Shown piece after piece: positions 29,985 through 38,602 of a DNA stretch of 64,000 nt; positions within the stretch are counted from its first letter, which is position 1, and every line of letters begins with the position of its first letter. The notes below the pieces were generated by a model. The model was not told the DNA's origin and ran no database searches. It saw nothing but the letters and a program-made list of their open reading frames with translations. The translations under genes were made by a program, and so were the position numbers. Source of the DNA: JBBQLG01 sp964251665 (GTDB lineage Bacteria; Bacteroidota; Bacteroidia; Cytophagales; Spirosomataceae). Location: positions 129,318 to 193,317 of the forward strand of contig CAXUKO010000012.1 of assembly GCA_964251665.1 (NCBI GenBank), read 5' to 3'.

Positions 29985-31646
29985 ATGCCTTATTTAGACA
30001 CATATAGCCAACCGCTGACTGCCCGAACGGCGTCTCACCTGCTCCGACGGGCTACGTTTGGGCCTACTCAATCGGAGATTACGCTCTTCACCGGCAAAAC
30101 GGCAGCCGAAGCGGTTCAACTGCTCATTATCAACGCTAACTACGCGCCACAGCCCCCGGTCGACCTGGACAGCACGGCTGCCACAGCCGGTCAGCAGTAC
30201 CTTAACAATGCCTTCGATGGCGACCGCAACTTCGATTTTAGCCTGTACATAAAATACTGGTGGCTGGGCCTGATGACCGAACAAACCAACACGCCCAGTT
30301 TGCTGGATAAGCTGACCCTGTTCTGGCAGAATCATTTTGTAACGACCCGCGAAGTCGTCGACGACTACCGGTTTGTGAACCGCTACCTGCTGCTGTTACG
30401 CAACAATGCCCTGGGTAATTTCAGGACGCTGGTTACCGAAATCAGCAAAGACCCGGCTATGCTGAACTTCCTGAATGGCAATGAAAACGAGAAGGGAAAG
30501 CCCAACGAGAACTACGCCCGTGAATTGCAGGAGTTGTTTACCGTTGGCGCATTTGATGCGGACGGCAACAAAAACTACACTGAAGATGATGTAAAAGCCG
30601 TTGCCCGGGTACTTACCGGCTGGAAGTACACCAACCGCTGGGTCGTTGGCTCAACATCGTTTGCGACTACATTTACCCTCACCAAGCACGACACCACCAA
30701 CAAGGTCTTTTCGGCCAGTTACAACAATACCACCATTACCGGCCGGGCAACGGCCCCAGCCGGCTTTGCTACGGCGGGCGATGCCGAACTGGCCGATCTG
30801 GTGACTATGCTGCTTAGTCATCCGCAAACGCCCCGGTTTATCTGCCGGAAACTCTACCGCTGGTACGTAAACCCCAACGTGACCCCGGCCATCGAAACCA
30901 ACGTGATTATTCCGCTGGCCTCCTTTTTCGCCAGTGCCGAAAATAACTTCGCGATCCGGCCGGTGCTGGAAAAATTGCTGACGAGCGAGATCTTCTTCAA
31001 CAACAGCAACGTCGGGTCCATGATTAAATCACCGGCCGATCTGATGGTGGGCGCGTTACGATTTTTTAACCAGCCGGTGCCCGTTTTACCTTCCGATTAT
31101 ACAGCGTTCAAGAAGCTATTCGATTTCATTTACTGGCGGATGCGCGATCTTCAACTCGATCTGCTCGACCAGCCGACGGTGTTCGGGTACGACGCGTTTT
31201 ATCAGACGGGCTATTCCCGCATCTGGATGAACACCAGTACGATTGCCCTGCGCAACGATTCTACGGATGCCTTTATCTGGCGCTGGCTAACCGTGAAACC
31301 CGGCTACAAAATGGGTATCGACCTGCTGGCCTGGGCCACATCGCTGCAACCCGACTTCGCCAATATCCAGTCGACAACGAATCCTACGGGTACGCCTGCA
31401 ATCACCTGCGACCAGGTAGTAGCCGGTTTCAGTCTCAATCTGTTCGCGACGGACCTGTTTCAAAGCCAGAAAGACTTTCTGATCGATACCATCATGATGC
31501 AGGGCATTCCGCGCACCTCCTGGGGTTTTGAATGGAATGCGTACCGGGCGGCACCAACCAACACCAGCAAACAGAACGGCGTACTCTGGCGGCTACAGAA
31601 CCTGATGCGTTACCTCCTCCGCATGGCTGAACATCATATTCTATGA
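29985..31646 (+). CDS. DUF1800 family protein
   Basis: A 553-residue protein of DUF1800, a large family of unknown function nearly always followed by DUF1501. Typical blocks are TASHLLRRATFGPTQSEI, DKLTLFWQNHFVTTREVVDD, NFLNGNENEKGKPNENYARELQELFTVGA, DVKAVARVLTGWKY, LLSHPQTPRFICRKLYRWYV and MIKSPADLMVGALR. No clear signal peptide is seen at the chosen start, as in many members. Its stop overlaps the next ATG by 4 nt (ATGA), so the two are made together. A role with the exported DUF1501 partner is likely but undefined. Confidence 0.92.
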   Translation: MPYLDTYSQPLTARTASHLLRRATFGPTQSEITLFTGKTAAEAVQLLIINANYAPQPPVDLDSTAATAGQQYLNNAFDGDRNFDFSLYIKYWWLGLMTEQTNTPSLLDKLTLFWQNHFVTTREVVDDYRFVNRYLLLLRNNALGNFRTLVTEISKDPAMLNFLNGNENEKGKPNENYARELQELFTVGAFDADGNKNYTEDDVKAVARVLTGWKYTNRWVVGSTSFATTFTLTKHDTTNKVFSASYNNTTITGRATAPAGFATAGDAELADLVTMLLSHPQTPRFICRKLYRWYVNPNVTPAIETNVIIPLASFFASAENNFAIRPVLEKLLTSEIFFNNSNVGSMIKSPADLMVGALRFFNQPVPVLPSDYTAFKKLFDFIYWRMRDLQLDLLDQPTVFGYDAFYQTGYSRIWMNTSTIALRNDSTDAFIWRWLTVKPGYKMGIDLLAWATSLQPDFANIQSTTNPTGTPAITCDQVVAGFSLNLFATDLFQSQKDFLIDTIMMQGIPRTSWGFEWNAYRAAPTNTSKQNGVLWRLQNLMRYLLRMAEHHIL

Positions 31647-33151
31647 AACGAAGAGACTTTCTGGCAGCCGCGTCGGCCAGTTTACTACCGGTGATGGTGG
31701 ATGGTTTCGGCCTGAAAGCGATGGCCCGGCAGTCGGCCCTAGTGCAGTCGCTGCTGCAAACATCGGCGACTTACGACGACCGGGTACTGGTGATTGTGTA
31801 TTTCAACGGCGGTAACGATGGCTTAAACACGGTTATTCCGCTCGATCAGCTATCGGCTTATAACGCGCTGCGGAGCAACATCGCCATTCCCGACGCCAGC
31901 GTACTGCGGTTGGCGGGTAATGACACCACTGGCCTGCACCCAGCCATGACGGGTATGCGGGACCTGTACAACGATGGAAAACTGAGCATTGTCCACTCCG
32001 TTTCATACCCCAATCCCGACCAGTCGCACTACCGGTCGGCAGACATCTGGCTGACGGCGACGGACGCCAGTGTACAGGGCACATCGGGTTGGGCTGGCCG
32101 CTATCTCGAAAATAGATTTCCCGGCTACCCGGCCCTGTTTCCGAACGTACAGATGGAAGACCCGCTGGCGATTCAGATTGGGTACCTGACCTCTACGGCC
32201 CTGCTCGGCAGTCAGCAGTCGATGGGTATTGCCATTAATGACCCCGACAGTTTTTACGCGCTGGTTGGCTCCGGGTCCGCTACCTCCCCGGCCGATGTCC
32301 CCTGCTGCGATGCGGGTGACCTGATTGCCTTTGTCCGGCAGCAACAGGCCCTGTCGGTCGGGTACGCGGGTGAAATCAAGAAAGCTGCCGATGCAGGTAA
32401 GAACCTGGCGACCTATCCGACATCGACGGATAAAAATTCGCTGGCCGACCAGTTAAAAATTGTCGCCCGGCTGATTCATGGCGGGCTGAAGACGAAGATT
32501 TATTTCGTGTCTGTGGGCGGATTCGATACGCACTCGGGTCAGGTGGATAACACCGACAATACCAAGGGTGGCCATGCTTCACTGCTCGGTAAAGTATCAA
32601 CGGCCATTGCCACGTTTCAGCAAGACCTGAAATTGCAGGGAATCGAGGATAAAGTGGTCGGCATGACTTTTTCGGAGTTTGGTCGCCGGGCCAGTTCGAA
32701 TGCTTCCAAAGGAACGGATCATGGCGTGGCGGCCCCTATGTTCGTCTTTGGCAGCAGCGTTCGTCCACAAACGATTGGTGTCAATCCTAATTTATCGGCA
32801 CTGCCCGGCACAACAGGCAACAAAGAGATTCCGATGCAGATCGACTTCCGGCGGGTATATACCGACGTCCTGACCGACTGGTTCGGGACGGTTCAACCAA
32901 CAACGGATTCACTGCTGTATCATAACTTCCCAACGGTTTCCCTATTTTCCAGCATGGTTGGTTCCGTTAAATCCGGCAACTGGGCCGACCCGACTACCTG
33001 GTCGGTGGGCCGGATGCCTGCTACGAATGAGTACGTGCAGATCAACACCGGCCATACCGTCACCGTTGGGCAGACAGTAACGGCCCGCAACCTGAAGCTG
33101 AACGGAAAACTGACCTTCACCGGGCCGTACAGCGTTAAGCTAACGGGCTGA
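31643..33151 (+). CDS. DUF1501 family exported protein with C-terminal G8-like domain
   Basis: A 502-residue protein with a Tat-type signal (MKRRDFLAAASASLLPVM), so it should be folded before export. The body is DUF1501, a sulfatase/alkaline-phosphatase-fold family: VIVYFNGGNDGLNTVIPL, GLHPAMTGMRDLYNDGKLSIVH, DQSHYRSADIWLT, FDTHSGQVDN, TFSEFGRRASSN and GTDHGVAAPMFVFG. The last 70 or so residues (SGNWADPTTWSVGRMPA, then YVQINTGHTVTVGQTVTARN) are an added beta domain of the G8-like type. Function is unknown. It overlaps DUF1800 by 4 nt and, tail to tail, the holin-like gene by 17 nt. Confidence 0.92.
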   Translation: MKRRDFLAAASASLLPVMVDGFGLKAMARQSALVQSLLQTSATYDDRVLVIVYFNGGNDGLNTVIPLDQLSAYNALRSNIAIPDASVLRLAGNDTTGLHPAMTGMRDLYNDGKLSIVHSVSYPNPDQSHYRSADIWLTATDASVQGTSGWAGRYLENRFPGYPALFPNVQMEDPLAIQIGYLTSTALLGSQQSMGIAINDPDSFYALVGSGSATSPADVPCCDAGDLIAFVRQQQALSVGYAGEIKKAADAGKNLATYPTSTDKNSLADQLKIVARLIHGGLKTKIYFVSVGGFDTHSGQVDNTDNTKGGHASLLGKVSTAIATFQQDLKLQGIEDKVVGMTFSEFGRRASSNASKGTDHGVAAPMFVFGSSVRPQTIGVNPNLSALPGTTGNKEIPMQIDFRRVYTDVLTDWFGTVQPTTDSLLYHNFPTVSLFSSMVGSVKSGNWADPTTWSVGRMPATNEYVQINTGHTVTVGQTVTARNLKLNGKLTFTGPYSVKLTG

Positions 33152-33539
33152 ACAGGACGTTGACGACAACATCGCCGGATTCAATGGTTCGCTGAGTCGG
33201 AACGGGCGCCGACCGGTCGATCAACGAACCGGCTACCGCTACGGCAAACGCAATCAGCAGGGCGGGCCAGAAGCCGGCAATCGTGAAGTCGCGGAGCATC
33301 CAGTCGATGAGTTTCAGCAGGAGTGCCGTTACGAGGAGTCGCACCAGACCCGTCAGTAGAAAAAGTGTCAGGAGGTTAAGGGGAAAGCTGACGATCCAGC
33401 CAATGACGAAGTTAAGCAGGCCCAGGAGCAGGGCAATCAGGACAGCCGTACCAAAGTTTTTGACGTCGACTTGCGGCAAAATGTACGCCAGCCCAAAGAT
33501 CACAGCAGCATCCAACAGCAGATGGAGAATAAAATTCAT
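33135..33539 (-). CDS. Phage-holin-family-like membrane protein
   Basis: 134 residues from the ATG at 33539 (MNFILHLLLDAAVIFGLAYILP); the frame extends to 33596 with a polar stretch that is unlikely to be translated. Three or four hydrophobic helices with the family feature FGTAVLIALLLGLLNFVIGWIV, then PLNLLTLFLLTGLVRLLVTALLLKLIDWML, resemble the PF04020 group of small bacterial membrane proteins often labelled phage holin family. There is no prophage here, so lysis is not implied. Its 3-prime end overlaps that of DUF1501 by 17 nt. Confidence 0.8.
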   Translation of the reverse strand: MNFILHLLLDAAVIFGLAYILPQVDVKNFGTAVLIALLLGLLNFVIGWIVSFPLNLLTLFLLTGLVRLLVTALLLKLIDWMLRDFTIAGFWPALLIAFAVAVAGSLIDRSAPVPTQRTIESGDVVVNVLFSPLA

Positions 33540-33611
33540 CGGGGAGACAGGTTGATTTGCGTATCGGTAAAACACATTATGATGGGGGTTGTTCATAGAA
33601 AAACGCCCGCT

Positions 33612-34352
33612 ATGACCCGGCTCACACCCACCCTGTTACTCGTTTTTCTGCTCGTTACCGGCTTCGGCTACAGACCCGATGCCCAATCGCAAACCACCGC
33701 TGCCAAGGCGGATACGACCGGTTATTATCAATACAAAGACGGCTCGCGCGATGGGATCCGTAAGTTTTATCAGGGCCGGGAAATCGCTGAAGTTATGGGC
33801 CACCTCGGTGCCGACTGGCTCGAGCGACCCGAACGTCAGCAGGAAGAACGGACGGATCTTCTGGCAGCTGCGCTGAAGCTCAAACCCACCGATGTGATCG
33901 CCGATATTGGCGCAGGAACGGGTTATTTTTCGTTTCGGCTCGCCCGCGATGTGCCGCAGGGCAAGGTGTTGGCGGTGGATATCCAGCCCGAAATGATTCA
34001 GTACCTAAACGACAATAAAAAGAAGAATAACGCCCCCAACGTCGTGCCGGTACTGGGCACCATTACCGATCCTAAACTGCCCGTCAACGGCGTCGATATT
34101 GCCTTGCTGGTCGATGCGTACCACGAGTTTTCGAATCCCCGGGAGATGCTGAACGCCATTGTCAAATCGCTGAAGCCGGGCGGACGCGTGGTGCTGGTCG
34201 AATACCGCGCTGAAGACCCCAATGTCCCCATTAAGGAACTGCACAAGCTGAGTATAGCGCAGGCCACCAAAGAAATGAAAGCGGTGGGCCTGAAATTGGT
34301 AAAAAGCGACGAACGGCTTCCCCAACAGCATGTCATGATTTTCGGGCGGTGA
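33612..34352 (+). CDS. Exported class I SAM-dependent methyltransferase
   Basis: I choose the ATG at 33612, which gives a signal peptide (MTRLTPTLLLVFLLVTGFGYR) and a 246-residue protein; the upstream frame to 33471 overlaps the opposite gene. The catalytic domain has the SAM motif DVIADIGAGTGYFSFRLARDVP, the acidic LAVDIQPEMIQYLN, ALLVDAYHEFSNPREMLN and LKPGGRVVLVEYR. A signal peptide on a SAM enzyme is odd because SAM is cytoplasmic, but exported members of this type are known in the phylum. The substrate is unknown. The stop (TGA) abuts the stop of the MazF-like gene, forming TGATCA. Confidence 0.88.
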   Translation: MTRLTPTLLLVFLLVTGFGYRPDAQSQTTAAKADTTGYYQYKDGSRDGIRKFYQGREIAEVMGHLGADWLERPERQQEERTDLLAAALKLKPTDVIADIGAGTGYFSFRLARDVPQGKVLAVDIQPEMIQYLNDNKKKNNAPNVVPVLGTITDPKLPVNGVDIALLVDAYHEFSNPREMLNAIVKSLKPGGRVVLVEYRAEDPNVPIKELHKLSIAQATKEMKAVGLKLVKSDERLPQQHVMIFGR

Positions 34353-34748
34353 TCAAGAATTTTCAAACTTGATCACCCGAATAGCATCAGCTACCAGTTG
34401 AACTGCCTGAAGGGTTACTTCCCGGTTCAATACACCACCAATTTTGTCGTAAATCAGCTGTCGGCGTAGCGTAAAAGGCTTGTTACAACGCAACTCGCTG
34501 GCTATTGGCAAATCTCCCTCCACATCCGACGGCTGAACAAGTAAAGAGAACGGTTCCTGCCGAACCGTTTTTGTCATAGGTATGACGATGTAATCCAAGT
34601 CTACCCCATTGGATAACTCATTACTGACAATCAGCGCAGGCCTCTTCTTCAATTTGTCAATTTTATCCGTCAACGGGTATTGTACCCAGATAATGTCGCC
34701 TTGAAAAAAGACTGTTTCCAATTCAAGGGGTGGGGTGCTGCTTTGCAT
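34353..34748 (-). CDS. MazF/PemK-type endoribonuclease toxin
   Basis: A 131-residue MazF/PemK-like protein: FFQGDIIWVQYPLTDKIDKLKKRPALIVSNELSN, YIVIPMTKTVRQEPFSLLVQPSDVEGDLPIASELRCNKPFTLRRQLI, closing with a helix. Family members cut mRNA at short sites; specificity is not readable. It overlaps the upstream antitoxin gene by 26 nt. The stop abuts the stop of the convergent methyltransferase gene. Confidence 0.88.
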   Translation of the reverse strand: MQSSTPPLELETVFFQGDIIWVQYPLTDKIDKLKKRPALIVSNELSNGVDLDYIVIPMTKTVRQEPFSLLVQPSDVEGDLPIASELRCNKPFTLRRQLIYDKIGGVLNREVTLQAVQLVADAIRVIKFENS

Positions 34749-34956
34749 ATAGTTCGTCCCAAAAATCCTCTTCGGGGGTGTTCCAAATTTCTTTTAGCGT
34801 ATCCGCCGAGTAAGGCAGCCATTCAGCATTCCTGTAGGCTGATTCTGCTTCGTGATTAATTAAGTCCTTAAACGCTTTTTTCGCATCGTCAGGCAGCTTC
34901 CGGTAGGCGTCGAACAGCGACTGGGGAGTTAATTGAGCCGTCGTTTCCATAAGCAT
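34723..34956 (-). CDS. Putative antitoxin for the MazF-type toxin
   Basis: A 77-residue (or 75 from the ATG at 34950) helical protein, METTAQLTPQSLFDAYRKLPDDAKKAFKDLINHEAES, with an acidic, aromatic C-terminus (IWNTPEEDFWDELYAKQ) suitable for wrapping a toxin. It is not an AbrB-type MazE by sequence. The 26-nt overlap with the toxin gene is the main evidence for its role. Confidence 0.75.
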   Translation of the reverse strand: MLMETTAQLTPQSLFDAYRKLPDDAKKAFKDLINHEAESAYRNAEWLPYSADTLKEIWNTPEEDFWDELYAKQHPTP

Positions 34957-34995
34957 CGCTTTTTATAATAAACGTCAAACTGTTTCTTTCTGGTT

Positions 34996-36660
34996 CTATA
35001 CCCGCGCCAGCTTGCTTTTTCGGTAGCCGTAGGAGAAATAAATGACCAGGCCAATGATTAACCAGATACCGAAAATCTGCCAGTTGCTGGCCCCTAACTC
35101 AGTCATTAGGTAAAGGTTGGTGAGTACGCCAATGACCGGAAGCAGTGAGAAATTGTACCGAAAGCCCTGTACTGCCAGTATGGCCCATACACCCCAGAAG
35201 ACGACCAGCAACGGCTTGCTCTCGAGCGTTTGCAATAGATCCACCCCCGTGAGTGCGTAGCCCAGCACGGCGATTAGTACGATGCCAATGATGTACTTCC
35301 CGTTGATGTACGGCACTTTGAACTTCGACTGCGCCGTCAGGCCCTTTGCATCCAGAAACAGGATACCCGCGCAGACCAGAATAAAGGCGAAAAACGTCCC
35401 AACGCTGGTTAGGTCCACAAAGAACTTCAGGTCCATGAACATCGACGGTACAGCGACTATGATACCCGTGATGATCGTAGCGAATGAAGGTGTTTTGAAT
35501 TTGGGGTGAATGGTAGCGAATCGCTTCCAGAGCAGACCATCGCGGCTCATGGTCATCCAGATACGCGGCTGACCGAGTTGGTATACCAGCAGCGCACTCG
35601 TGATAGCTACCACCGCACTAACCGAAATCACACCGGCCACAAAATCCAGGTTTACTTTCTGGAATACATACGCCAGCGGATCGCTCACACCCAGTTCTTT
35701 ATAGTTCACCATGCCGGTCAGCACCAGCGTAATCAGCACGTAGAGCACCGTACAAATGGCCAGACACAACAGCATGGCACGGGGCAGGTCACGCTGTGGA
35801 TTTTTGCACTCCTCCGCCGTAGTCGAGATGGAATCAAAACCGATGAAGGCGAAAAATACCGAAGCTACCCCACTCAGTACGCCCGACATCCCATTGGGCG
35901 CAAAAGGCGACCAGTTAGCCGGCTTCACATAAAAAGCGCCTACTCCAATCACCAGGCCTATCACGGCTAATTTAAGCAGTACCAGAATATTGCTGGCCGT
36001 ACGCGACTCCTTAATGCCGATATAAACCAGGGCCGTAATCAAGACCGTAACAGCACCGGCGGGGAGATTGGCAATTAATCTCAGGTCGCCAAGCATGGGT
36101 GCATTTGTCCAGGCACTGGCCAGTAGACGGGTGTTTTCGGGTAGCGTACTAACATCTGACGTTTGTTGCATCAAGTCGTACGCACGATGCGCCGAGCCAT
36201 AGTCGGTAGCAAAATACTTGGGAAATGTAATGCCAAAACCACTGAGCATAGACGTGAAATACTCCGACCACGAAATGGCAACAACCATGTTACTCACCGC
36301 ATATTCGAGAATGAGCGCCCAACCGATGACCCAGGCGAAAATCTCCCCGAAGGCCACGTACGCATACGTATAGGCACTGCCACTCACGGGTACAGTTGAG
36401 GCAAACTGCGCGTAGCTGAGCGCGGTAAAGACGCAGGCTATGGCCGTAAAGACAAACAGGAGCGATACCGCCGGACCACCGTTATAGCTGGCCAGCCCGA
36501 TGGTGCTAAAAATACCCGCGCCGATAATAGCCGCAATACCAAAGGAAGTAAGGTCACGCACACCCAATGTCTTAACCAATTTGCCGGAGTCGCCCGCAGC
36601 AGCATCAGTCAGAATTTGGTTTACGGTCTTTTTACGAAAAAGCGAGTTGCTCATGGGCAA
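34996..36660 (-). CDS. APC family amino-acid permease
   Basis: A 554-residue transporter of the amino acid-polyamine-organocation superfamily, close to the cationic amino-acid transporter branch. The first helix signature GVRDLTSFGIAAIIGAGIFSTIG is followed by about 12-14 hydrophobic segments, with SGSAYTYAYVAFGEIFAWVIGWALILEY, VFFAFIGFDSISTTAEECKNPQRDLP and TSALLVYQLGQPRIWMTMSRDGL as family blocks. It should exchange or import amino acids across the inner membrane; substrate unknown. It is a single gene with the MazF pair downstream and gldA divergent upstream. Confidence 0.93.
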   Translation of the reverse strand: MPMSNSLFRKKTVNQILTDAAAGDSGKLVKTLGVRDLTSFGIAAIIGAGIFSTIGLASYNGGPAVSLLFVFTAIACVFTALSYAQFASTVPVSGSAYTYAYVAFGEIFAWVIGWALILEYAVSNMVVAISWSEYFTSMLSGFGITFPKYFATDYGSAHRAYDLMQQTSDVSTLPENTRLLASAWTNAPMLGDLRLIANLPAGAVTVLITALVYIGIKESRTASNILVLLKLAVIGLVIGVGAFYVKPANWSPFAPNGMSGVLSGVASVFFAFIGFDSISTTAEECKNPQRDLPRAMLLCLAICTVLYVLITLVLTGMVNYKELGVSDPLAYVFQKVNLDFVAGVISVSAVVAITSALLVYQLGQPRIWMTMSRDGLLWKRFATIHPKFKTPSFATIITGIIVAVPSMFMDLKFFVDLTSVGTFFAFILVCAGILFLDAKGLTAQSKFKVPYINGKYIIGIVLIAVLGYALTGVDLLQTLESKPLLVVFWGVWAILAVQGFRYNFSLLPVIGVLTNLYLMTELGASNWQIFGIWLIIGLVIYFSYGYRKSKLARV

Positions 36661-36831
36661 ACAGGGTGGGTAGAAAATCGGAGGTACTACGTCGAAATTG
36701 ACTATTGAAAACCATTTACAGCTCTCAACCTGGAACTGAATCTTCGTTTAAACGCTAAAAATAGATATTCTTTCCGGTTTATTGCACGTTATTGTCGAAC
36801 GACTACCCAAACGGTTTCGACCATAAAGCCG

Positions 36832-36839
36832 TAGTTTTG
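36832..36839 (+). promoter_or_regulatory. -7 box upstream of gldA
   Basis: TAGTTTTG, a full match to TAnnTTTG, 23 bp before the gldA ATG. No -33 element stands at the usual spacing. Confidence 0.4.
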
Positions 36840-36862
36840 CCCCAACTTTCTGACTATCTACT

Positions 36863-37813
36863 ATGTCCATCCAGGTCCAAAACCTGACCAAGCAATACGC
36901 ACCTGCCAGCCAGCAGACCGGATCTACTGCGACAGGGACGCCTGCCGCAGTAGATCAGATTACGTTTTCGGTGCAGCCCGGCGAAATCGTCGGATTTCTG
37001 GGACCGAACGGCGCAGGTAAGTCCACAACCATGAAAATTGCTACCGGTTACCTCTCTCCTACCAGCGGTACGGTGACGATCAATGGTTTCGACGTTCAGG
37101 CTCAACCGATGGATGTACGCCGGAGTGTAGGGTATCTGCCCGAACATAACCCGTTGTATCTGGACATGTACGTGAAAGAGTACCTGCGTTTTGCCGGGTC
37201 GCTGCACAGCATGCGGGGTCAGGCGCTGATGAATCGCATTGCCGAAACCATTGCGCTCGTAGGACTGGAACGTGAACAGGGCAAACGCATCGGACAATTG
37301 TCTAAAGGCTATCGGCAGCGGGTGGGACTGGCACAGGCGTTACTCCACAATCCCCCCGTACTTATTCTGGATGAGCCGACTACGGGTCTCGACCCCAACC
37401 AGTTGGCCGAAATCCGTCAGGTAATCCGGCAGGCAGGACAGGACAAGACAGTGCTATTTTCAACCCACATCATGCAGGAAGTCGAAGCCATCTGCGACCG
37501 GGTGATCATTATTAATCGCGGCAAAGTAGTGGCCGACAGTCCACTGAGTCTGTTGCGGGGTACGGCAGATTTGGGGGTGACCGTAATTGCCGAGTTCGAG
37601 CAGGAGCTAACGGAACCGGCTGTGCTGTCGGCTTTGCCGGACGTTAACCGGGTGGACCCACTGGGTCGGGGTCAGTACCGCATTACAGCGGCTGCAGCCA
37701 CGGATTTACGGGCTGCCATTTTCCGCCTTGCCGCCGATCAGGGGCTCACGCTGGTTGGCCTGCGACAACAGGAAAATTCGCTGGAAGGAATTTTTAAGGA
37801 ACTGACAAAGTAA
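36863..37813 (+). CDS. gldA: Gliding motility ABC transporter ATPase GldA
   Basis: GldA is the ATPase that works with membrane proteins GldF and GldG in gliding bacteria; GldFG are not in this window. The 316-residue protein has Walker A GPNGAGKS (47-54), the GldA-typical YLPEHNPLYLDMYVKEYLRF, the signature region QLSKGYRQRVGLAQALL, Walker B LILDEPTTGLD and STHIMQEVEAICDRV, then a C-terminal regulatory region ending GIFKELTK. Residues about 14-29 (PASQQTGSTATGTPAA) are an extra low-complexity insertion where most GldA proteins have a tight loop; the DNA for this part contains an 11-bp palindrome. Confidence 0.94.
   Translation: MSIQVQNLTKQYAPASQQTGSTATGTPAAVDQITFSVQPGEIVGFLGPNGAGKSTTMKIATGYLSPTSGTVTINGFDVQAQPMDVRRSVGYLPEHNPLYLDMYVKEYLRFAGSLHSMRGQALMNRIAETIALVGLEREQGKRIGQLSKGYRQRVGLAQALLHNPPVLILDEPTTGLDPNQLAEIRQVIRQAGQDKTVLFSTHIMQEVEAICDRVIIINRGKVVADSPLSLLRGTADLGVTVIAEFEQELTEPAVLSALPDVNRVDPLGRGQYRITAAAATDLRAAIFRLAADQGLTLVGLRQQENSLEGIFKELTK
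36921..36956. repeat. Palindrome inside gldA N-terminal insertion
   Basis: GATCTACTGCG (36921-36931) and CGCAGTAGATC (36946-36956) are exact reverse complements around 14 nt. They encode part of the extra low-complexity stretch and keep the frame. Confidence 0.8.
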
Positions 37814-37822
37814 AAAGGCGTT

Positions 37823-37916
37823 ACACAGAGATGCACAGAGCAGGAAGAGGAGCTACACAGAGACTAATTATAAGCCTTCTGTGTAGCTCCTCTTCCTGCT
37901 CTGTGCATCTCTGTGT
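37823..37916. terminator. 94-bp inverted repeat between convergent genes
   Basis: Arms 37823-37860 and 37879-37916 are exact reverse complements (38 bp) with an 18-nt loop. The arms contain short motifs (ACACAGAG, GCACAGAG). It sits between the stops of gldA (37813) and the DUF4136 gene (37927) and would fold in transcripts from either side, so bidirectional termination or mRNA end protection is likely. It lacks a U-tract. Confidence 0.85.
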
Positions 37917-37926
37917 CACTGTTTAT

Positions 37927-38475
37927 CTATTTGCCCAGCCCCGTACTGTTGGTTGCCATCAGCGGGTACTGATCGAAAATAGACCGGACAATGCCCCGAA
38001 AGTAATTATTCTTGAAATTCTGATTCTTGAGCATCTTGGATGCGTACCCTTTCCAGATTACCTGATACGTTTCAGCGTCGATGAGCGAAATCATCAGCGT
38101 CCCTTCGTCCAGGTTATAGTCGATTCGCTTGTAGGTGGCGTCATCATCTTCGCGTACTACCCAGTCTTTAATGACCGGCTGCTGATAGCCCCGGAACCGC
38201 AGATCGCTGCGGAAAATATTATAAGAGACGAGTAAGTTCGGTTTACGGTTGCTGACCCGGTAACCACGTGCTTCCATCTGCCGCCGGATTGCATCCTGAA
38301 TATCAGAGCAGAGCAGAGTCGAATCCACAAACTCACACTCCAGAAAATTGAATGAGTTATAGTCCTTAAAATGGCCTTCGTAACTGTAATCATTTTCAAC
38401 AAACAACTTTCCCGACGAACAGGATGCCAGACTAAACATGGCCAGTACCAGTAATCCACCAATCACTTTTTGCAT
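37927..38475 (-). CDS. DUF4136 lipoprotein
   Basis: A 182-residue protein with a lipoprotein signal (MQKVIGGLLVLAMFSLASC) and the DUF4136 pattern: DYSYEGHFKDYNSFNFLE, IQDAIRRQMEARGYRVSNRKPNLLVSYNIF, DYNLDEGTLMISLIDAETYQVIWKGYAS and a closing VRSIFDQYP. The family is common in Bacteroidetes and Proteobacteria and has no known function. It should be membrane-anchored by lipid. It converges on gldA across the 94-bp inverted repeat. Confidence 0.9.
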   Translation of the reverse strand: MQKVIGGLLVLAMFSLASCSSGKLFVENDYSYEGHFKDYNSFNFLECEFVDSTLLCSDIQDAIRRQMEARGYRVSNRKPNLLVSYNIFRSDLRFRGYQQPVIKDWVVREDDDATYKRIDYNLDEGTLMISLIDAETYQVIWKGYASKMLKNQNFKNNYFRGIVRSIFDQYPLMATNSTGLGK

Positions 38476-38602
38476 AGTTGTAGATCAATAAGATGAATAA
38501 GTTAAGTACTTGTGAGATTGCGAATGTAAGGTACTGGTTCAACGCCTGTTAAGCGGCTTTGTTTAGAAAGGATTTGGCTACGGTCCAATTTTTAATATGT
38601 AG

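Noticed and set aside
33135..33539. Prophage signal from a holin-like protein
   Set aside because: No other phage gene is near; this membrane family is common in bacterial chromosomes.
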